Below, piece by piece: positions 62,040 to 64,000 of a DNA stretch of 64,000 nt. The notes beneath the pieces are model-generated. The model saw only the letters and a list, made by a program, of their open reading frames with translations, made no database searches and was not told the DNA's origin. The position numbers were made by a program, and so were the translations under genes. The stretch spans positions 1 through 64,000 of the forward strand of contig NZ_QLMJ01000025.1 in assembly GCF_003259845.1 (NCBI RefSeq). The letters run 5' to 3'. The DNA comes from Actinoplanes lutulentus. Its GTDB lineage: Bacteria; Actinomycetota; Actinomycetes; Mycobacteriales; Micromonosporaceae. The first letter of the stretch is position 1. Every line of letters starts with the position of its first letter.

Positions 62040-62888
62040 TCAGCGAGCCTTTCGCGACGACGCCGTGCGTGCCGTGGCGGTGGTGCGGGCCCGAGCCGGC
62101 GCGGCCGCCGGACTGGCCGTCTTGCGGGACGTCGTCTTCTTGGCGGCGGCGGCCGTGGTCTTGACCGCGGCCGTCTTGGCCGGAGCGGCCTTGGCCACTG
62201 TCGACTTGGCCGCCGTGGACTTGGCCGCGGTCGACTTGGCCGCCGTTGACTTGGTGGCAGTCGCCTTGGCCGCGGCCGGCTTGGCAGCGGTCGCCTTAGT
62301 GGCCTTAGAAGCGGTCGCCTTTGAAGCGGTCGCCTTTGAAGCGGTCGCCTTAGTGGCGGTCGCCTTGGCTGCCGTCGACTTAGCCGCCGTCGACTTAGCC
62401 GCCGTCGCCTTGGTAGCCGTCGCCTTGGTAGCGGTCGCCTTGGCAGCCGTCTTCTTGGCGGTGGCCGGCGCGGCCTTGGAAACAGCCTTGGTAGCGGTCG
62501 CCTTGGTAGCGGTCGCCTTGGCAGCCGTCTTCTTGGCAGCTGCCGGAGCCGCCTTGGAAACAGCGGTCTTCTTAGCCGCCGTGGTCTTCGTAGCGGTGGC
62601 GGCCTTTGCCGGTTTGCCGCTCGCAACGAGATCCCGGAACGTGCTTCCCGGTTTGAATGCTGCGACCGACGTCTTCTTGACCTTTACCGCCTCACCGGTT
62701 CGCGGATTCCGTGCGGTACGCGCATTGCGCACTCGCTTCTCGAAAGAGCCGAAGCCGGTGAGGGCCACCTTGTCGCCCTTGGCGACGGCGTTCTGCACCT
62801 CGCTGATGAACGCGTCCAGTGCCTGGGTCGCGATCTTTTTGTCACCCAGTCGGACAGCGAGCGCCTCGATGAGCTCGGCCTTGTTCAC
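62040..62888 (-). CDS. hup: HU-type nucleoid protein with long Lys-rich tail
   Basis: A 282-residue histone-like protein. Residues 1-90 are a HU domain: MNKAELIEALAVRLGDKK, VALTGFGSFEKR, ARTARNPRTGEAVKVKKTSVAAFKPG. Residues 95-275 are a tail of Ala, Lys and Thr in repeats such as ATKAT and AAKST, like the mycobacterial HupB and Streptomyces HupS tails but long. It compacts DNA, and the tail binds more DNA. GTG at 62888 follows GGGAGG. A monocistronic unit upstream of the leuCD terminator. Confidence 0.93.
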   Translation of the reverse strand: MNKAELIEALAVRLGDKKIATQALDAFISEVQNAVAKGDKVALTGFGSFEKRVRNARTARNPRTGEAVKVKKTSVAAFKPGSTFRDLVASGKPAKAATATKTTAAKKTAVSKAAPAAAKKTAAKATATKATATKAVSKAAPATAKKTAAKATATKATATKATAAKSTAAKSTAAKATATKATASKATASKATASKATKATAAKPAAAKATATKSTAAKSTAAKSTAAKSTVAKAAPAKTAAVKTTAAAAKKTTSRKTASPAAAPARARTTATARTASSRKAR

Positions 62889-62978
62889 GGTTTTCCTCCC
62901 GGACGTGAGAACTGGCCCGTCACGGGCCATTCTGCGCGCACGGTATGCCCTGTGACCTGGAGACACAAACATTCGCGC

Positions 62979-63037
62979 AAAAAAACCGTTGTGTCCCAAC
63001 GAATTCGCCCCTGCCGGTGACCCGGCAGGGGCGAATT
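62979..63037 (-). terminator. leuD terminators
   Basis: Two hairpins follow leuD on the minus strand. The first has perfect 16-bp arms, 63002-63017 with 63022-63037. The second is CGTTG (62987-62991) with CAACG (62997-63001), followed by seven T residues on the minus strand (AAAAAAA at 62979-62985). Confidence 0.88.
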
Positions 63038-63061
63038 GCAGAGTTCGACTACTCAGATCGA

Positions 63062-63652
63062 CTAAAGGACGACGACCGGCTTGAAAGCCGGACGGCCCTT
63101 CTCGTACGCGGTAATCGTCTCTTCGTGGCGCAACGTCAGTCCGATGTCGTCGAGGCCTTCCATGAGGCGCCAGCGACTGAAATCGTCGATCGGGAACCCG
63201 TAAGCGGCGTCGTCGACTCGTACCGTGCGGGCTTCCAGGTCGACCGTGATCTGCTTCTGCGGCTCGCTCTCGGCGAGATCCCAGAGGCTTTCGATGATCT
63301 TTTGGTCGAGCTGGATCGGGAGCAGTCCCTCCTTGAGGGAGTTACCCCGGAAGATGTCGCCGAACCGGGAGGCGATGACCGCCTTGAAGCCCCAGTCGCG
63401 CAGCGCCCAGACGGCGTGCTGCCGGGACGAGCCGGTGCCGAAGTTCGGGCCGGCCACCAGGATCGTGGCGCCGGCGTAGGCCGGCTTGTTCAGCACGAAG
63501 TCCGGGTCCTCACGCCAGGCGTTGAAGAGGCCGTCCTCGAAACCGGTCCGGGTGACCCGCTTCAGATAGACCGCCGGGATGATCTGGTCGGTGTCCACAT
63601 CAGAGCGGCGCAGGGGCATGACCGTGCCGCTGTGGGTGACGAACTTGTCCAT
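63062..63652 (-). CDS. leuD: 3-isopropylmalate dehydratase small subunit
   Basis: A 196-residue subunit of isopropylmalate isomerase in leucine synthesis. MPLRRSDVDTDQIIPAVYLKR, GPNFGTGSSRQHAVWAL and ASRFGDIFRGNSLKEGLLP are LeuD/aconitase swivel-domain motifs. AAGGGGA precedes the ATG. It starts 16 bases after leuC. Confidence 0.96.
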   Translation of the reverse strand: MDKFVTHSGTVMPLRRSDVDTDQIIPAVYLKRVTRTGFEDGLFNAWREDPDFVLNKPAYAGATILVAGPNFGTGSSRQHAVWALRDWGFKAVIASRFGDIFRGNSLKEGLLPIQLDQKIIESLWDLAESEPQKQITVDLEARTVRVDDAAYGFPIDDFSRWRLMEGLDDIGLTLRHEETITAYEKGRPAFKPVVVL

Positions 63653-63668
63653 GTCTCAGTCCCCTTCT

Positions 63669-64000
63669 CTACAGGTCCGCGGGAGCGGCCAGCTTGCCGA
63701 CCACGGCGGTGGCGGCGGCGACCTGCGGCGAGACGAGGTGGGTACGCCCGCCCTTGCCCTGCCGGCCCTCGAAGTTGCGGTTGGAGGTGGAGGCGGCACG
63801 CTGGCCGGGGCTGAGCGTGTCCGGGTTCATGCCCAGACACATCGAGCAGCCGGCGAAACGCCACTCGGCGCCCGCGTCCTTGAAGACCTGGTCAAGACCC
63901 TCGGCCTCGGCCTGTTCCCGCACCAGGTACGACCCCGGCACGATCATCATGCGGACGCCGTCGGCCACCTTGTGACCGCGGATCACGTCGGCGGCGGCGC
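63669..64000 (-). CDS. leuC: 3-isopropylmalate dehydratase large subunit (partial)
   Basis: The C-terminal 110 or so residues of LeuC; the rest lies beyond the right edge. VIRGHKVADGVRMMIVPGS, RFAGCSMCLGMNPDTLSPGQR (iron-sulfur Cys pair) and SNRNFEGRQGKGGRTHLVSP identify it. Binds the 4Fe-4S cluster and the substrate with LeuD. Confidence 0.95.
   Translation of the reverse strand, partial: AAADVIRGHKVADGVRMMIVPGSYLVREQAEAEGLDQVFKDAGAEWRFAGCSMCLGMNPDTLSPGQRAASTSNRNFEGRQGKGGRTHLVSPQVAAATAVVGKLAAPADL

Overview
The window is very GC-rich DNA with dense, often overlapping genes, and GTG and TTG starts are common. Several features point to an actinobacterium: a HU protein with a long Lys/Ala/Thr tail, CofC (F420 biosynthesis), PII with Tyr51, DUF3515, and a MutT1-type Nudix/phosphatase fusion beside ppk. 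Gene order and style suggest Micromonosporaceae (Actinoplanes-like). That placement is inference; no rRNA or tRNA gene was seen to settle it.

Layout. (1) 1-556: non-coding left edge with a 41-nt hairpin element. (2) 556-15691: a cell-envelope glycan cluster. It holds a GtrA/GtrB/GT-C-like trio, a GT4-GT28 fusion, two giant paralogous GT2+GT4-like enzymes, an OafA-type O-acyltransferase and a membrane-anchored methyltransferase. (3) 15765-19773: amt-glnB-glnD, the nitrogen-sensing operon, with a GlnR-like site upstream. (4) 19973-28762: a phosphotransferase, ftsY, a PhoD-like phosphatase, a lipoprotein, a HAD hydrolase and smc. (5) 29794-33436: a three-gene + strand operon (PelF-like glycosyltransferase, about 12-TM membrane protein, spherulin-4-like protein) lying between smc and mutM. 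(6) 33558-39796: mutM, a GT-C-like membrane protein, rnc, plsX, rpmF, yceD-like, divIVA-like, coaD and rsmD, in translationally coupled groups. (7) 40110-42668: two paralogous LPVTG-anchored surface proteins. (8) 42716-47317: DUF952, recG, a DAK/FakA-like gene and rpmB. (9) 47463-49625: an AbiEi/DUF559 protein followed by 1.25 kb of non-coding repeats with five copies of a palindrome. (10) 49626-53632: GNAT, thiL, Lrp-type regulator, DUF3515, ddl and a phosphatase-like pseudoenzyme. (11) 54111-64000: a zinc-ribbon protein, a PLP enzyme, gpsA, plsC, cofC, an OB-fold protein, ppk, mutT1, hup, leuD and leuC (cut by the window edge).

How it fits together. The housekeeping genes form the familiar actinobacterial backbone from leuCD through hup, ppk, gpsA, ddl, thiL, rpmB, recG, rsmD, coaD, rnc, smc and ftsY to amt-glnB-glnD. 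The accessory cargo sits at discrete points of that backbone: the glycan cluster beyond glnD, the Pel-like operon between smc and mutM, the surface proteins between rsmD and recG, and the nuclease plus palindrome tract between rpmB and thiL. Most of the cargo concerns the cell surface.

The best candidates for something new are the minimal Pel-like operon with its shortened hydrolase-like partner, the five-copy palindrome family, the hairpin element found at both ends of the left half of the glycan cluster, the multi-domain glycosyltransferases, and the paired disulfide-module surface proteins.
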